Below, one piece after another: positions 10,921 through 20,473 of a stretch of DNA of 64,000 nt. A program made the translations under genes and the position numbers. The notes under the pieces are model-generated. The model saw only the letters and a program-made list of their open reading frames with translations, had not been told where the DNA came from and made no database searches. Each line of letters starts with the position of its first letter. Position 1 is the stretch's first letter. This DNA is from Polaromonas sp. JS666 (GTDB lineage Bacteria; Pseudomonadota; Gammaproteobacteria; Burkholderiales; Burkholderiaceae_C): the NCBI RefSeq assembly GCF_900103405.1, contig NZ_FNHX01000009.1:62001-126000 (forward strand), given 5' to 3'.

Positions 10921-11544
10921 GTGGCACGTTACCTCGGCCCCAAGGCCAAACTATCCCGCCGTGAAGGCACCGACCTGTTCCTGAAGAGCGCCCGCCGCGC
11001 CATCAGCGACAAGGCCAAATTCGACTCCAAGCCGGGCCAGCACGGCCGTACCTCCGGTACCCGTACTTCCGACTTCGGCCTGCAGCTGCGCGAAAAGCAA
11101 AAGGTCAAGCGCATGTACGGCGTGCTCGAAAAGCAATTCCGCCGCTACTTCGAAGAAGCCGATCGCCGCAAGGGCAACACCGGCGCCAACCTGTTGTTCA
11201 TCCTGGAATGCCGCCTGGACAACGTGGTGTACCGCATGGGCTTCGGCTCGACCCGCGCTGAAGCACGCCAGTTGGTGTCACACAAGGCCATCACGGTCAA
11301 CGGCGGCACGGTCAACATCCCTTCGTACATGGTCAAGACCGGCGACGTCATCGCCGTGCGCGAAAAGTCGAAGAAGCAGACCCGCATCACCGAAGCCCTC
11401 GAGCTCGCAAAACAGGTCGGCCTGCCCGCCTGGGTCGATGTGAACGCCGACAAGGGCGAAGGCACCTTCAAGAAGGTTCCTGACCGCGATGAGTTCGCCG
11501 CCGACATCAACGAATCGTTGATCGTCGAGTTGTACTCACGCTAA
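10921..11544 (+). CDS. rpsD: 30S ribosomal protein S4
   Basis: 207 residues with a GTG start preceded by AGGA 7 nt upstream. S4 nucleates small-subunit assembly and binds the 16S 5' domain; [20 protein letters not shown] at the start and an S4 RNA-binding domain ([20 protein letters not shown]) from about residue 98 are clear. It lacks the zinc-binding cysteines of some S4 types. In other bacteria S4 is the translational repressor of its own operon, which gives interest to the leader hairpins just upstream. Confidence 0.98.
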   Translation: MARYLGPKAKLSRREGTDLFLKSARRAISDKAKFDSKPGQHGRTSGTRTSDFGLQLREKQKVKRMYGVLEKQFRRYFEEADRRKGNTGANLLFILECRLDNVVYRMGFGSTRAEARQLVSHKAITVNGGTVNIPSYMVKTGDVIAVREKSKKQTRITEALELAKQVGLPAWVDVNADKGEGTFKKVPDRDEFAADINESLIVELYSR

Positions 11545-11555
11545 TTTTCGTTCCT

Positions 11556-11577
11556 GCGGCACGGGGCACCGTGCCGC
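11556..11577 (+). other. intercistronic hairpin between rpsD and rpoA
   Basis: GCGGCACGG (11556-11564) pairs perfectly with CCGTGCCGC (11569-11577) over a GGCA loop, and flanking CCTG/CAGG can extend the stem with one bulged C. No T tract follows, so it is more likely an mRNA processing or stability element than a terminator. Confidence 0.5.
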
Positions 11578-11638
11578 CAGGGTGTGCTTCGCCGGCCTTA
11601 TCGGTGTAACGAACCGAGGGTATTGAGAGGAAGACTGC

Positions 11639-12628
11639 ATGCAGACCAATTTGTTGAAACCAAAAACCATCAATGTTGAGCAGCTTGGCGCCAACCGCGC
11701 CAAGGTGACTCTGGAGCCCTTCGAGCGCGGCTACGGCCACACGCTGGGTAACGCACTGCGCCGCGTACTGTTGTCGTCCATGGTCGGCCACGCCGCCACT
11801 GAAGTCACCATCGCGGGTGTCCTGCACGAGTACTCGTCCATCGACGGTGTGCAAGAAGACGTCGTCAACATCCTGTTGAACCTCAAGGGTGTGGTGTTCA
11901 AGCTCCACAACCGCGACGAAGTCACGTTGAGCCTGCGCAAGGACGGCGAAGGCCCCGTCACCGCCGCCGACATCCAGACGCCGCACGACGTGGAAATCAT
12001 CAACCCTGAGCACGTCATCGTGAACCTGTCGCACGGCGGCAAGATCGACATGCAGATCAAGGTTGAAAACGGCCGCGGCTATGTGCCCGGCAACCAGCGC
12101 CGCTACGGCGACGAGTCGCCGAAATCCATCGGCCGCATCGTGCTGGACGCCTCGTTCTCGCCCGTCAAGCGCGTGAGCTACACCGTCGAAAGCGCCCGCG
12201 TTGAGCAGCGCACCGACCTCGACAAGCTCGTGCTGGAAATCGAAACCAACGGCGCCGTGACCGCGGAAGACGCCGTCCGTGCCTCGGCCAAGATCCTGGT
12301 TGAGCAGCTCGCGGTGTTCGCGCAGCTCGAAGGCAATGAACTGGCCGCGTTCGACGCACCCGTTCAGCGCAGCTCGCAGCAGTTCGACCCCATCCTGCTG
12401 CGCCCCGTCGACGAGCTCGAACTCACCGTGCGCTCGGCCAACTGCCTCAAGGCCGAAAACATTTACTACATTGGCGACCTGATCCAGCGCACTGAAAACG
12501 AGCTGCTCAAGACCCCCAATCTGGGACGTAAATCCCTCAATGAAATCAAGGAAGTGCTGGCCTCCCGCGGCCTCACCCTCGGAATGCGCCTGGAAAGCTG
12601 GCCTCCCGCCGGCCTCGACAAGCGTTAA
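11639..12628 (+). CDS. rpoA: DNA-directed RNA polymerase subunit alpha
   Basis: 329 residues. The N-terminal domain dimerises and starts core assembly ([20 protein letters not shown]), and the C-terminal domain after a linker near residue 235 carries the helix-hairpin-helix block ([19 protein letters not shown]) that contacts UP elements and activators. GAGGAAG lies before ATG 11639. Normal length for Betaproteobacteria. Confidence 0.98.
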   Translation: MQTNLLKPKTINVEQLGANRAKVTLEPFERGYGHTLGNALRRVLLSSMVGHAATEVTIAGVLHEYSSIDGVQEDVVNILLNLKGVVFKLHNRDEVTLSLRKDGEGPVTAADIQTPHDVEIINPEHVIVNLSHGGKIDMQIKVENGRGYVPGNQRRYGDESPKSIGRIVLDASFSPVKRVSYTVESARVEQRTDLDKLVLEIETNGAVTAEDAVRASAKILVEQLAVFAQLEGNELAAFDAPVQRSSQQFDPILLRPVDELELTVRSANCLKAENIYYIGDLIQRTENELLKTPNLGRKSLNEIKEVLASRGLTLGMRLESWPPAGLDKR

Positions 12629-12676
12629 TTTAATTAGTTGTTGAACCCACAAGACCCGCCTCAAAGGGGTCTCGCA

Positions 12677-12702
12677 CGGGCAGTACCTGATACGGCTGCC
12701 CG
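12677..12702 (+). other. hairpin between rpoA and rplQ
   Basis: CGGGCAG (12677-12683) pairs with CTGCCCG (12696-12702) across a 12-nt loop, 23 nt before the rplQ start. A short ATTTTAAAAAA tract follows. It may be a weak attenuator or an RNase-sensitive spacer element. Confidence 0.4.
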
Positions 12703-12725
12703 GATTTTAAAAAAGGAAATTGATC

Positions 12726-13127
12726 ATGCGTCACGGACACGGACTACGTAAACTCAACCGCACCAGCGAGCACCGCCTCGCCATGCTGCGCAACATGATG
12801 AACTCGCTGCTGCAGCACGAAGTCATCAAGACCACCCTGCCCAAGGCCAAGGAACTGCGCCGCGTGGTCGAGCCCATGATTACCCTGGGCAAGGAACCCA
12901 CCCTGGCCAACAAGCGCCTGGCATTCGACCGCCTGCGCGACCGCGACATGGTCGTCAAGCTGTTCGCTGAAATCGGCCCCCGCTACAAGGCCCGCCCAGG
13001 CGGCTACACCCGCATCCTGAAGATGGGTTTCCGCGTTGGCGACAATGCGCCCATGGCCCTGGTCGAACTGGTGGACCGCCCTGAAGTGTCGGAAGACACT
13101 ACCGCTGACGCGGCCAAGGCAGAGTAA
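12726..13127 (+). CDS. rplQ: 50S ribosomal protein L17
   Basis: 133 residues, starting [20 protein letters not shown], the invariant L17 N-terminus. L17 lies near the peptide exit tunnel. A TTG two codons earlier (12720) is in frame, but AGGAAA at 12714-12719 and the family start support ATG 12726. It ends the ribosomal array; the initiator tRNA gene begins 18 nt after its stop. Confidence 0.97.
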   Translation: MRHGHGLRKLNRTSEHRLAMLRNMMNSLLQHEVIKTTLPKAKELRRVVEPMITLGKEPTLANKRLAFDRLRDRDMVVKLFAEIGPRYKARPGGYTRILKMGFRVGDNAPMALVELVDRPEVSEDTTADAAKAE

Positions 13128-13129
13128 GC

Positions 13130-13135
13130 TACAAT
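13130..13135 (+). promoter_or_regulatory. possible -10 element for the initiator tRNA
   Basis: TACAAT at 13130-13135 sits 11 bp before the tRNA 5' end, a good -10 position. The -35 region inside the rplQ end is poor (CTGACG at 13105-13110, spacing 19 bp), so cotranscription with rplQ and processing remain equally possible. Confidence 0.35.
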
Positions 13136-13145
13136 ACAGATATAC

Positions 13146-13222
<77 letters not shown>

Positions 13223-13227
13223 AACCC

Positions 13228-13254
13228 AAAACGCCTGCATCATGCAGGCGTTTT
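13228..13254 (+). terminator. terminator after tRNA-fMet
   Basis: AAAACGCCTGCAT (13228-13240) pairs with ATGCAGGCGTTTT (13242-13254) as a near-perfect 27-bp palindrome ending in TTTT. It terminates the ribosomal/tRNA transcript and could act in both directions. Confidence 0.85.
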
Positions 13255-13304
13255 GCTTTCCGGTTCGCATTTTCTTTTTGAGTGTCTCTTGATGCGCGCC
13301 GTGA

Positions 13305-13343
13305 AAGAAAAAAAAGAAGAGAAAAGCACGCTCTTTGCTTTTC
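13305..13343 (-). terminator. terminator of the lysine acyltransferase-like gene
   Basis: On the minus strand GAAAAGCA (13343-13336) pairs with TGCTTTTC (13328-13321) over a 7-nt loop, followed by a pyrimidine and T-rich run down to 13305. It lies just past the stop at 13348. Confidence 0.65.
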
Positions 13344-13347
13344 ATGC

Positions 13348-13761
13348 CTATCCATCTCGTGAGGTGCCTTCCTCATTAGCGGCAGGCCAGCTCACCAGCC
13401 TGACTTGCGCCGGCCCGGCCGGCACCAGCTGGCGCAGCACCTGCCCGGCAAACACCTTCTCGCGCAGATTGTTGAGCACTTCCTGCGCGCCGCCATAAGG
13501 CGTCAACACATCAATCAACCAGATCTGCTCGCCCGAAGCCCAGTCGGTCATACTGAGCTGGTGCGGCCCGGCCTGGTAGCGCTGTGCCACTTCCTCGCTC
13601 AATCTAGCCCAGGAAACAAAGGCCACGGGCGTCTCATCCTTCAAATACAGCTTGGCCTGGTTCAGAACCAGCGCCGGCATCACACGCCACTCCAGCTCAC
13701 TGAGCAGGGTGTGCCGGTTGGCGGTCTGCTGCAGCATCAGCCAGCCGGCGGACCTGCGCAA
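13348..13761 (-). CDS. HlyC-like toxin-activating lysine acyltransferase, N-terminally truncated
   Basis: Up to 137 residues. HlyC family enzymes acylate lysines of RTX toxins in the cytoplasm. Family blocks are visible: MPALVLNQAKLYLKDETPVA, FVSWARLSEEVAQRY, WASGEQIWLIDVLTPYGG with the conserved active-site Asp. The stretch aligned with HlyC SPLHR reads TANRH, so the catalytic His (His23 in E. coli HlyC) is Asn here. The frame is cut by a stop at 13773-13771, and similarity ends near 13743 where a Sel1 gene fragment on the other strand begins. About 14 N-terminal residues are therefore missing and no RBS precedes TTG 13761 or ATG 13737. No RTX toxin gene is nearby. Probably a decaying gene; activity is doubtful. 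Confidence 0.65.
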   Translation of the reverse strand: MRRSAGWLMLQQTANRHTLLSELEWRVMPALVLNQAKLYLKDETPVAFVSWARLSEEVAQRYQAGPHQLSMTDWASGEQIWLIDVLTPYGGAQEVLNNLREKVFAGQVLRQLVPAGPAQVRLVSWPAANEEGTSRDG

Positions 13762-13957
13762 GGCTTTTGCCTACCACCTGTCCGCCGCCACGGCCGGTTT
13801 TGCGCAGTCGCAGTACAAGGTGGGCCATGCCTATGAGTACGGCTGGGGCGGCAGCCAGGACAGGACGGCCGCCATCGACTGGTACAAGAAGGCGGCGCTG
13901 CAAGGGCTGGAGCCGGCCAAGGATGCCTTGAAGCGGATGGGTGTGGTTGACATTTAA
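13751..13957 (+). pseudogene. Sel1-repeat protein, C-terminal fragment
   Basis: About 69 codons ending at TAA 13955-13957 encode two Sel1-like repeats (KAFAYHLSAATAGFAQSQYK then VGHAYEYGWGGSQDRTAAID, WYKKAALQGLEPAKDAL). Sel1 repeats are TPR-like helical scaffolds. The 5' part is absent: upstream of about 13757 the sequence belongs to the oppositely oriented acyltransferase. No start codon with an RBS fits, so this is a fragment left by a rearrangement. A terminator follows at 14000. Confidence 0.7.
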
Positions 13958-13999
13958 ATTGCCTGCCGCGCGCCACGGCGCATCACAACCCCCCCCATG

Positions 14000-14027
14000 A
14001 AAAAAGCCCTGTCACCAGGGCTTTTTT
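14000..14027. terminator. bidirectional terminator
   Basis: AAAAAAGCCCTG (14000-14011) pairs perfectly with CAGGGCTTTTTT (14016-14027) over a TCAC loop. T runs on both strands serve the Sel1 fragment from the left and the DUF1840 gene from the right. Confidence 0.9.
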
Positions 14028-14078
14028 TATTCCTATCTATATATAGAGAGAGTCAGGCCGCCGCGGCGGCCGGGGCGC

Positions 14079-14381
14079 CTACACCCCCCAGACCACCTCA
14101 TGCCCGGCCTTGAGGTTGCGCTGCAGCATGTCGATAAAGGGCACGGCGCGCTGGCGCAGGCCCAGGCCGTCGCCGGGGACCACGCCGTCCTCGGCATTGG
14201 CGTCGTGGGCCTCCTCGTGCGCGATGGCTTCCTTCAGGGCGGCGATGGCGGCGGGCATCTGCTCGGGCAGGATGATGCCCTTGGGGGCGGGGTCCTTGCC
14301 GATGATCTCGAGGACCTTGCGGCCGTTGGCTTCGAGCATGATCACATCGCCGGCGTCTTTGGATTTGAATTTGTAAAGCAT
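14079..14381 (-). CDS. DUF1840 family protein
   Basis: 100 residues beginning MLYKFKSKDAGDVIMLEANG, then RKVLEIIGKD, the signature of DUF1840, a small cytoplasmic protein family found mainly in Betaproteobacteria. No catalytic motif is recognisable and no function is known. GAGGAG lies 7 nt before the start. It is transcribed towards the bidirectional terminator at 14000-14027. Confidence 0.8.
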   Translation of the reverse strand: MLYKFKSKDAGDVIMLEANGRKVLEIIGKDPAPKGIILPEQMPAAIAALKEAIAHEEAHDANAEDGVVPGDGLGLRQRAVPFIDMLQRNLKAGHEVVWGV

Positions 14382-14526
14382 GGATGGCTCCTCAAGTTGT
14401 GCTGACAGACCATTATGGAAAGGTTTGAGCGGCCTGTGTGTAGGTAAGTTTCACCTTTTTGGCCGCCAGGGGGTTTCCGCTGGCGGGGCGCGGGCGGCCC
14501 GCCGGGCTCAAGCAAAATAGCGGACT

Positions 14527-15291
14527 ATGTTCAATATCGCCACTGTCCCCAAGTCGGCCCGCCAGGCGCTCAGCCAGGACGGCCTGAGCCTGCTGAACCC
14601 GGCCGAGCTGACGGCCACGCTGGAGCTGGGCCCCGCCTGGGCGCCGGCCTGGAATGCCCTGGTGCCCTCCTGGGACCGCCTGCCGCCCGACGCCCACCTG
14701 AAGGACGGCGGCCATTACCGCAAGCGCCGGCACTCGTGTTTTGTGCAGGAGATCGCCGCCGGCACGCTCACGCAGACGCCGCACCGCGCGCACTGGCAGC
14801 CGACCGACTACAACGCGCTGCACGGCGGTTTTGAGCGCTGGTTCGAGCCGGTGGAGCCCGCCGTGGCCACGGCCGCGGCCTGGACGGACTTGATCGCCGC
14901 CCTGGGCCGGCTGTTTGCCCAGGTGCAGCCGGCCCAGCGCTGGCACATCGAGGCGCACCAGTTCCGCATCGACACGGCCGGCGGCGTGGGCCGGCCCACA
15001 CCCGAGGGCGCGCACCGCGACGGCGTGGACTTTGTGGTGGTGATGATGGTGGGCCGCCACGGCGTGAAGGGCGGCGAGACCCGGGTGTTTGACGCCAACG
15101 GCCCGCACGGCGTGCGTTTTGTGATGCGGGAGCCGCTCACGGCGCTGCTGCTGGACGACGCCCGGGTGATCCACGAGACCACGCCCATCCTGCCGGCCGA
15201 CGATCAGCCGGGTGCCGGATTCCGCGACACGCTGGTGCTCACTTACCGCGCAGCGGCCTTCCAGGCCCCCACGGTCGCTCACTTCGTGTAG
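14527..15291 (+). CDS. 2OG-Fe(II) dioxygenase family protein
   Basis: 254 residues of the 2OG-Fe_Oxy_2 type, a family of Fe(II)/2-oxoglutarate oxygenases that includes amino acid hydroxylases. The block GRPTPEGAHRDGVDFVVVMM carries the HxD metal pair, and LLLDDARVIHETTPILP carries the distal His, followed by GFRDTLVLTYR with the Arg that would bind 2-oxoglutarate. The substrate is unknown. The final residues (APTVAHFV) and stop are encoded by the first copy of the 92-bp dispersed repeat, so the natural C-terminus may have been altered by repeat insertion. Confidence 0.75.
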   Translation: MFNIATVPKSARQALSQDGLSLLNPAELTATLELGPAWAPAWNALVPSWDRLPPDAHLKDGGHYRKRRHSCFVQEIAAGTLTQTPHRAHWQPTDYNALHGGFERWFEPVEPAVATAAAWTDLIAALGRLFAQVQPAQRWHIEAHQFRIDTAGGVGRPTPEGAHRDGVDFVVVMMVGRHGVKGGETRVFDANGPHGVRFVMREPLTALLLDDARVIHETTPILPADDQPGAGFRDTLVLTYRAAAFQAPTVAHFV

Positions 15292-15358
15292 CTCCCTGCC
15301 CCCCGAGGGGGCCGCTGCGCCTGCGGCCCGGCAAAGCCGGTTCCGCGGCCCCTGCTGG
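15266..15358 (+). repeat. dispersed 92-bp repeat, copy A
   Basis: First of four copies in the window. The consensus starts CCCCCACG, contains TCACTTCGTGTAGCT, CTGCCCCCCGAGGGGG and CCCGGCAAAGCCGGTTCCGC, and ends CCCCTGCTGG. Several internal palindromes make it strongly structured. This copy overlaps the end of the dioxygenase gene and supplies its stop codon. Confidence 0.85.
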
Positions 15359-15369
15359 TGAAGATTCAG

Positions 15370-15461
15370 CCCCCACGCTCCCCACTTCGTGTGGTTCGCT
15401 GCCCCCCGAGGGGGCCGCTGCGCCTGCGGCCCGGCAAAGCCGGTTCCGCGGCCCCTGCTGG
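15370..15461 (+). repeat. dispersed 92-bp repeat, copy B
   Basis: Second copy, direct orientation, 11 bp after copy A. The core from CTGCCCCCCGAGGGGG to CCCCTGCTGG is identical to copy A; the 5' third differs (CCCCACTTCGTGTGGTTCG). Confidence 0.85.
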
Positions 15462-15508
15462 GTTAAGAGTTCAGGGGGTTCAACCGGGAAGGGGGCGGAA
15501 AACCCTGC

Positions 15509-15537
15509 TTGACGGATTTACTTTAAACCTAAACAAT
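15509..15537 (+). promoter_or_regulatory. candidate promoter of the aryl-CoA operon
   Basis: TTGACG at 15509-15514 and AACAAT at 15532-15537 with 17-bp spacing lie 33 bp before the first gene. The -10 match is weak. The AT-rich stretch around it (TTTAAACCTAAACAATTAAG) could also hold the operator for the MarR protein encoded in the operon. Confidence 0.35.
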
Positions 15538-15569
15538 TAAGGCAAGATTAATCCAGAGAGTACGCTTTC

Positions 15570-17894
15570 ATGCACATTCTTTGCCTGGGCGGTGGTCCCG
15601 CAGGTTTGTATTTCGCCCTGCTGATGAAGCTGCAGAACCCGGCCCACCAGGTGACGGTGGTCGAGCGCAACCGGCCGTTCGACACCTTTGGCTGGGGCGT
15701 GGTGCTGTCGGACCAGACCCTGGGCAACCTGCGCGCGGCCGACCCGGTCAGCGCGCAGCTGATAGGCGATGCCTTCAACCACTGGGATGACGTGGAGGTG
15801 TTCTTCAAGGGGCGCTCGGTGCGCTCGGGCGGCCACGGCTTCTGCGGCATAGGCCGCAAGCGACTGCTCAACATCCTGCAGGAGCGCTGCATGGCGCTGG
15901 GCGTGTCGCTGGTGTTTGAAACCGACGTGCAGGACGACCAGGCCATCGCGGCGCAGTACGGCGCCGACCTGGTGGTCGCCAGCGACGGCCTGAACAGCCG
16001 CATCCGCAACCGCTACGCGGACACCTTCAAGCCCGACGTGGAGCTGCGCGCCTGCCGTTTTGTCTGGCTGGGCACACGCAAGACCTTTGACGCCTTCACC
16101 TTCGCCTTTGAGCAGACCGAGCACGGCTGGTTTGCCGCGCATGCCTACAAGTTTGACGAAAACACCTCGACCTTTATCGTCGAGACGCCCGAGGCCGTGT
16201 GGAAGGCCCACGGCCTGGACCAGATGAGCCAGGAGGACGGCATCGCGTTTTGCGAGCGCCTGTTCGCCAAATACCTGGACGGCAACGCGCTGATGAACAA
16301 CGCCACCCATGTGCGCGGCTCGGCCATCTGGATACGCTTTCCGCGTGTGGTTTGCGAGCGCTGGGTGCATGAGGCTGACATCAACGGCAAACAGGTACCG
16401 ATTGTGCTGATGGGCGATGCGGCGCATACCGCGCATTTCTCCATCGGCAGCGGCACCAAGCTGGCGCTCGAAGACGCGATAGAGCTGAGCCACTGCTTCG
16501 CCCAGCACGGCGATGCCACGGCGGCGCTGCAGGCCTACGAGGCGCTGCGCTCCGTCGAGGTGCTCAAGATCCAGAACGCGGCGCGCAACTCCACCGAATG
16601 GTTCGAGAACGTGGACCGCTACAGCGGCATGGAGGCCGAGCAGTTCTTCTATTCGCTGCTCACACGCTCACAGCGCATCAGCCACGAAAACCTGCGCGTG
16701 CGCGACGCCGCCTGGCTGCAAGGCTATGAGCAGTGGCTGGCCAAGAGCAATGCTCCGCACGCGCCGCCGCCCATGCTGCTGCCGCTGAAAGTGCGCGAAC
16801 TCAATCTGAAAAACCGTATCGTCGTTTCGCCCATGGCCACCTACAGCGCGGTGGACGGCATGCCGCAGGACTTCCACCTGGTGCACCTGGGCGCGCGCGC
16901 CCTGGGCGGCGCCGGCCTGGTGTTTGTGGAAATGACCTCGCCTTGCCCTGAAGGCCGCATCACGCCGGGCTGCCCGGGTTTGTGGAACGAGGCGCAGGCC
17001 AAGGGTTTCAAACGCATTGTGGATTTTGTGCATGCTTCGGGCGCGGGCGCCAAAATCGGCATGCAGCTGGGCCACAGCGGCCCCAAGGGCTCGACGCAAG
17101 TGGGCTGGGAAGCGCCCGACGAGCCGCTGCCTTCCGGCAACTGGCCGCTGCTGGCGGCCAGCGCCGTGGCTTACGGCCCGGGCAACCAGCTGCCCCAGGC
17201 CATGACGCGCGCCGACATGGACCGCGTGAAGGCCGAGTTTGTGCAGTCCACGCGTTATGCGGCCGAAGCCGGTTTTGACTGGCTGGAGCTGCATTGCGCG
17301 CACGGCTATTTGCTGTCGAGCTTTATCACGCCGCTGACCAACCAGCGCACAGACGACTACGGCGGCAGCCTGGAAAACCGCTGCCGCTTCCCGCTCGAAG
17401 TCTTCGCCGCCATGCGCGCCGTGTGGCCTGCCCACCTGCCCATGAGCGTGCGCATCTCGGCGCACGACTGGGCGCCGGGCGGCAACACGGCCGACGACGC
17501 GGTGGCGATCGCGCGTCTGTTCAAGGCCGCGGGCTGCGACTTCATCGACGTATCCTCCGGCCAGACCACGCGCGCGGCCAAACCGGTGTACGGCCGCATG
17601 TACCAGACGCCGTTTGCCGACCGCATACGCAACGAGGTGGGCATACAGACCATCGCCGTGGGCGCGATCTCGGAAGTCGACCACGTCAACAGCATCATCG
17701 CCGCGGGCCGCGCCGACCTGTGCGCGATCGCCCGCCCGCACCTGGCCGATCCGGCCTGGACGCTGCACGAAGCCGCCAAGCTGCAAAGCCGCCATGTGAA
17801 CTGGCCCAAGCCTTACCTGAGCGGGCGCGACCAGCTCTACCGCGAAATCGCCAAGCAGCAGGCACTCGCCGGGCAGCCCGCGGCCGGTAAATAA
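15570..17894 (+). CDS. bifunctional aryl-CoA monooxygenase/reductase (2-aminobenzoyl-CoA or salicylyl-CoA type)
   Basis: 774 residues in two fused flavoenzyme domains. Residues 1 to about 370 are an FAD monooxygenase (GGGPAG dinucleotide motif at residues 7-12, [20 protein letters not shown] at the second FAD site). Residues about 395 to 774 are an Old Yellow Enzyme domain ([40 protein letters not shown]). This architecture is that of 2-aminobenzoyl-CoA monooxygenase/reductase of Azoarcus evansii, which hydroxylates and dearomatises the CoA thioester; relatives are annotated salicylyl-CoA 5-hydroxylase. It leads a seven-gene operon with a matching CoA ligase. RidA in the operon favours an amino-substituted substrate; salicylate remains possible. 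Confidence 0.85.
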   Translation: MHILCLGGGPAGLYFALLMKLQNPAHQVTVVERNRPFDTFGWGVVLSDQTLGNLRAADPVSAQLIGDAFNHWDDVEVFFKGRSVRSGGHGFCGIGRKRLLNILQERCMALGVSLVFETDVQDDQAIAAQYGADLVVASDGLNSRIRNRYADTFKPDVELRACRFVWLGTRKTFDAFTFAFEQTEHGWFAAHAYKFDENTSTFIVETPEAVWKAHGLDQMSQEDGIAFCERLFAKYLDGNALMNNATHVRGSAIWIRFPRVVCERWVHEADINGKQVPIVLMGDAAHTAHFSIGSGTKLALEDAIELSHCFAQHGDATAALQAYEALRSVEVLKIQNAARNSTEWFENVDRYSGMEAEQFFYSLLTRSQRISHENLRVRDAAWLQGYEQWLAKSNAPHAPPPMLLPLKVRELNLKNRIVVSPMATYSAVDGMPQDFHLVHLGARALGGAGLVFVEMTSPCPEGRITPGCPGLWNEAQAKGFKRIVDFVHASGAGAKIGMQLGHSGPKGSTQVGWEAPDEPLPSGNWPLLAASAVAYGPGNQLPQAMTRADMDRVKAEFVQSTRYAAEAGFDWLELHCAHGYLLSSFITPLTNQRTDDYGGSLENRCRFPLEVFAAMRAVWPAHLPMSVRISAHDWAPGGNTADDAVAIARLFKAAGCDFIDVSSGQTTRAAKPVYGRMYQTPFADRIRNEVGIQTIAVGAISEVDHVNSIIAAGRADLCAIARPHLADPAWTLHEAAKLQSRHVNWPKPYLSGRDQLYREIAKQQALAGQPAAGK

Positions 17895-17927
17895 AAAAGC
17901 AAAAGCCAACACAGCAAGGAGACCCGC

Positions 17928-18409
17928 ATGGACATGGAAGCACGAGGCCACAGCGAACACCCCGAGGCATTGCGCCTCTGGCTGCGCATGCTGACCTGCA
18001 CGCAGCTGGTGGAAAAGCAGGTGCGCACCCAGCTGCGCGAGCAGTTCGACACCACGCTACCGCGCTTCGACCTGATGGCGCAGCTCGAGCGCAGCCCCGA
18101 GGGCCTGAAGATGAACGAGCTGTCGCGCCGCATGATGGTGACGGGCGGCAACGTCACCGGCATCACCGACCAGCTGGTGGCCGAAGGCCTGGTCGAGCGC
18201 GTGGACGTGGAGGGCGACCGGCGCGCCTACCGCGTGCGCCTGACGACCCGCGGGCGCAAGCTGTTTGACGAAATGGCGACCGAGCACGAGGCCTGGATCG
18301 TCTCGGCCTTTGAGGCCCTGTCGCCGCGCGAGGTCGAATCGCTGCACAAGCTGCTGGGCAAGGTCAAGCAGCACCACAACCAACTCGCCGACGCAAAACT
18401 GGAAACCCC

Positions 18410-18413
<4 letters not shown>
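17928..18413 (+). CDS. MarR family transcriptional regulator
   Basis: 161 residues with the MarR winged helix in the middle: [20 protein letters not shown] is the recognition region and [20 protein letters not shown] the wing. MarR proteins of aromatic operons usually bind an aryl-CoA ligand and derepress the operon. AAGGAG precedes ATG 17928. It is the second gene of the operon and its stop overlaps the start of the hydratase (ATGA), so it is cotranscribed with the genes it probably controls. Confidence 0.88.
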
Positions 18414-19264
<851 letters not shown>

Positions 19265-19291
19265 GCACAGCAGCACAACAAGGATTCAGGC

Positions 19292-20473
19292 ATGAAATCG
19301 AGCACCGCCCACCTGGCTTTGCCTTTTTTTGACGAGGTTCACCGCGAGCTGGGCCGGCGCCTGGCCGACTGGGCGCCCCAGCAGCAGGTCGACGAAAGCG
19401 ACGACCGCAAGGCCTGCAAGGAATGGGTGGCGCTGCTGGGCGAGCAGGGCTGGCTGCGCTACTGCGTGCCGGCCGGCAAGGACGGCGCCCTGGGCGGCGC
19501 GCTGGAGAAACTGGACTCGCGCGCGCTGGTGATCCTGCGCGAGACTTTGGCCTTTCATTCGCCTTTGGCCGACTTCGCATTCGCCATGCAGGGCCTGGGC
19601 AGCGGTGCCATCACGCTGGCGGGCACGCCCGCGCAGCAGGCGGCCTACCTGCCCCTGGTGGCCAGCGGCAAAAAAATCGCGGCCTTTGCGCTGAGCGAAC
19701 CCGACGCGGGTTCTGACGCCGGCGCCATGGCGACCTCGGCCACCGACACGGGCGAAGGCTGGACGCTGAACGGCAGCAAGACCTGGATCAGCAACGGCGG
19801 CATCGCGGATTTTTACGTGACCTTCGCCAAGACCGACCCGCAGGCCGGCACGCGCGGCATCACCGCCTTTATCGTTGATGCGGACAGCAAGGGCCTGGAC
19901 AGCAGCGAGCACATCGCCGTGATGGCGCCGCACCCGCTGGCCACGCTGAAGTTTGCGCACTGCAAGCTGCCCAAAGGCGCGCAGCTGGGCGCGCTGCACG
20001 GCGGCTTCAAGCTCGCCATGCAGACGCTGGACATCTTCCGCGCCTCGGTGGCGGCCGCCGCGCTGGGCATGGCGCGCCGCGCGCTGGCCGAGGCGGTGCG
20101 CTTTTCGAAGGAACGAAAAATGTTCGGCCAGACCCTGGCCGACTTCCAGCTGACGCAGGCCAAGCTCGGCGAAATGGCGGCCCTGGTCGACGCGGCCGCG
20201 CTGCTGACCTACCGCGCCGCCTGGATGCGCGACGAAAGCGAGCGCCTGGGCAGCGGCGCGCGCATCACCGCCGAGGCCGCCATGGCCAAGATGGCGGCCA
20301 CCGAGAACGCGCAAAAGGTCATCGACATGGCGCTGCAAATGCACGGCGGCCTGGGCGTGAAGGTGGGCACCAAGGTGGAAAGCCTGTACCGCGACATACG
20401 CTCGCTGCGCATTTACGAAGGCGCGACCGAAGTGCAGCAACTCATTATTGGAAAGGCCCAATTGCAATCATGA
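19292..20473 (+). CDS. acyl-CoA dehydrogenase
   Basis: 393 residues. FAD-dependent alpha,beta-dehydrogenation of an acyl-CoA. Visible signatures are [17 protein letters not shown], the SKTWISNGG loop, [20 protein letters not shown] and [16 protein letters not shown] near the C-terminus. Set between the hydratase and the ligase (stop overlaps ligase start, ATGA), it fits oxidation of the ring-derived cyclohexene-carboxyl-CoA intermediate. Confidence 0.9.
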   Translation: MKSSTAHLALPFFDEVHRELGRRLADWAPQQQVDESDDRKACKEWVALLGEQGWLRYCVPAGKDGALGGALEKLDSRALVILRETLAFHSPLADFAFAMQGLGSGAITLAGTPAQQAAYLPLVASGKKIAAFALSEPDAGSDAGAMATSATDTGEGWTLNGSKTWISNGGIADFYVTFAKTDPQAGTRGITAFIVDADSKGLDSSEHIAVMAPHPLATLKFAHCKLPKGAQLGALHGGFKLAMQTLDIFRASVAAAALGMARRALAEAVRFSKERKMFGQTLADFQLTQAKLGEMAALVDAAALLTYRAAWMRDESERLGSGARITAEAAMAKMAATENAQKVIDMALQMHGGLGVKVGTKVESLYRDIRSLRIYEGATEVQQLIIGKAQLQS

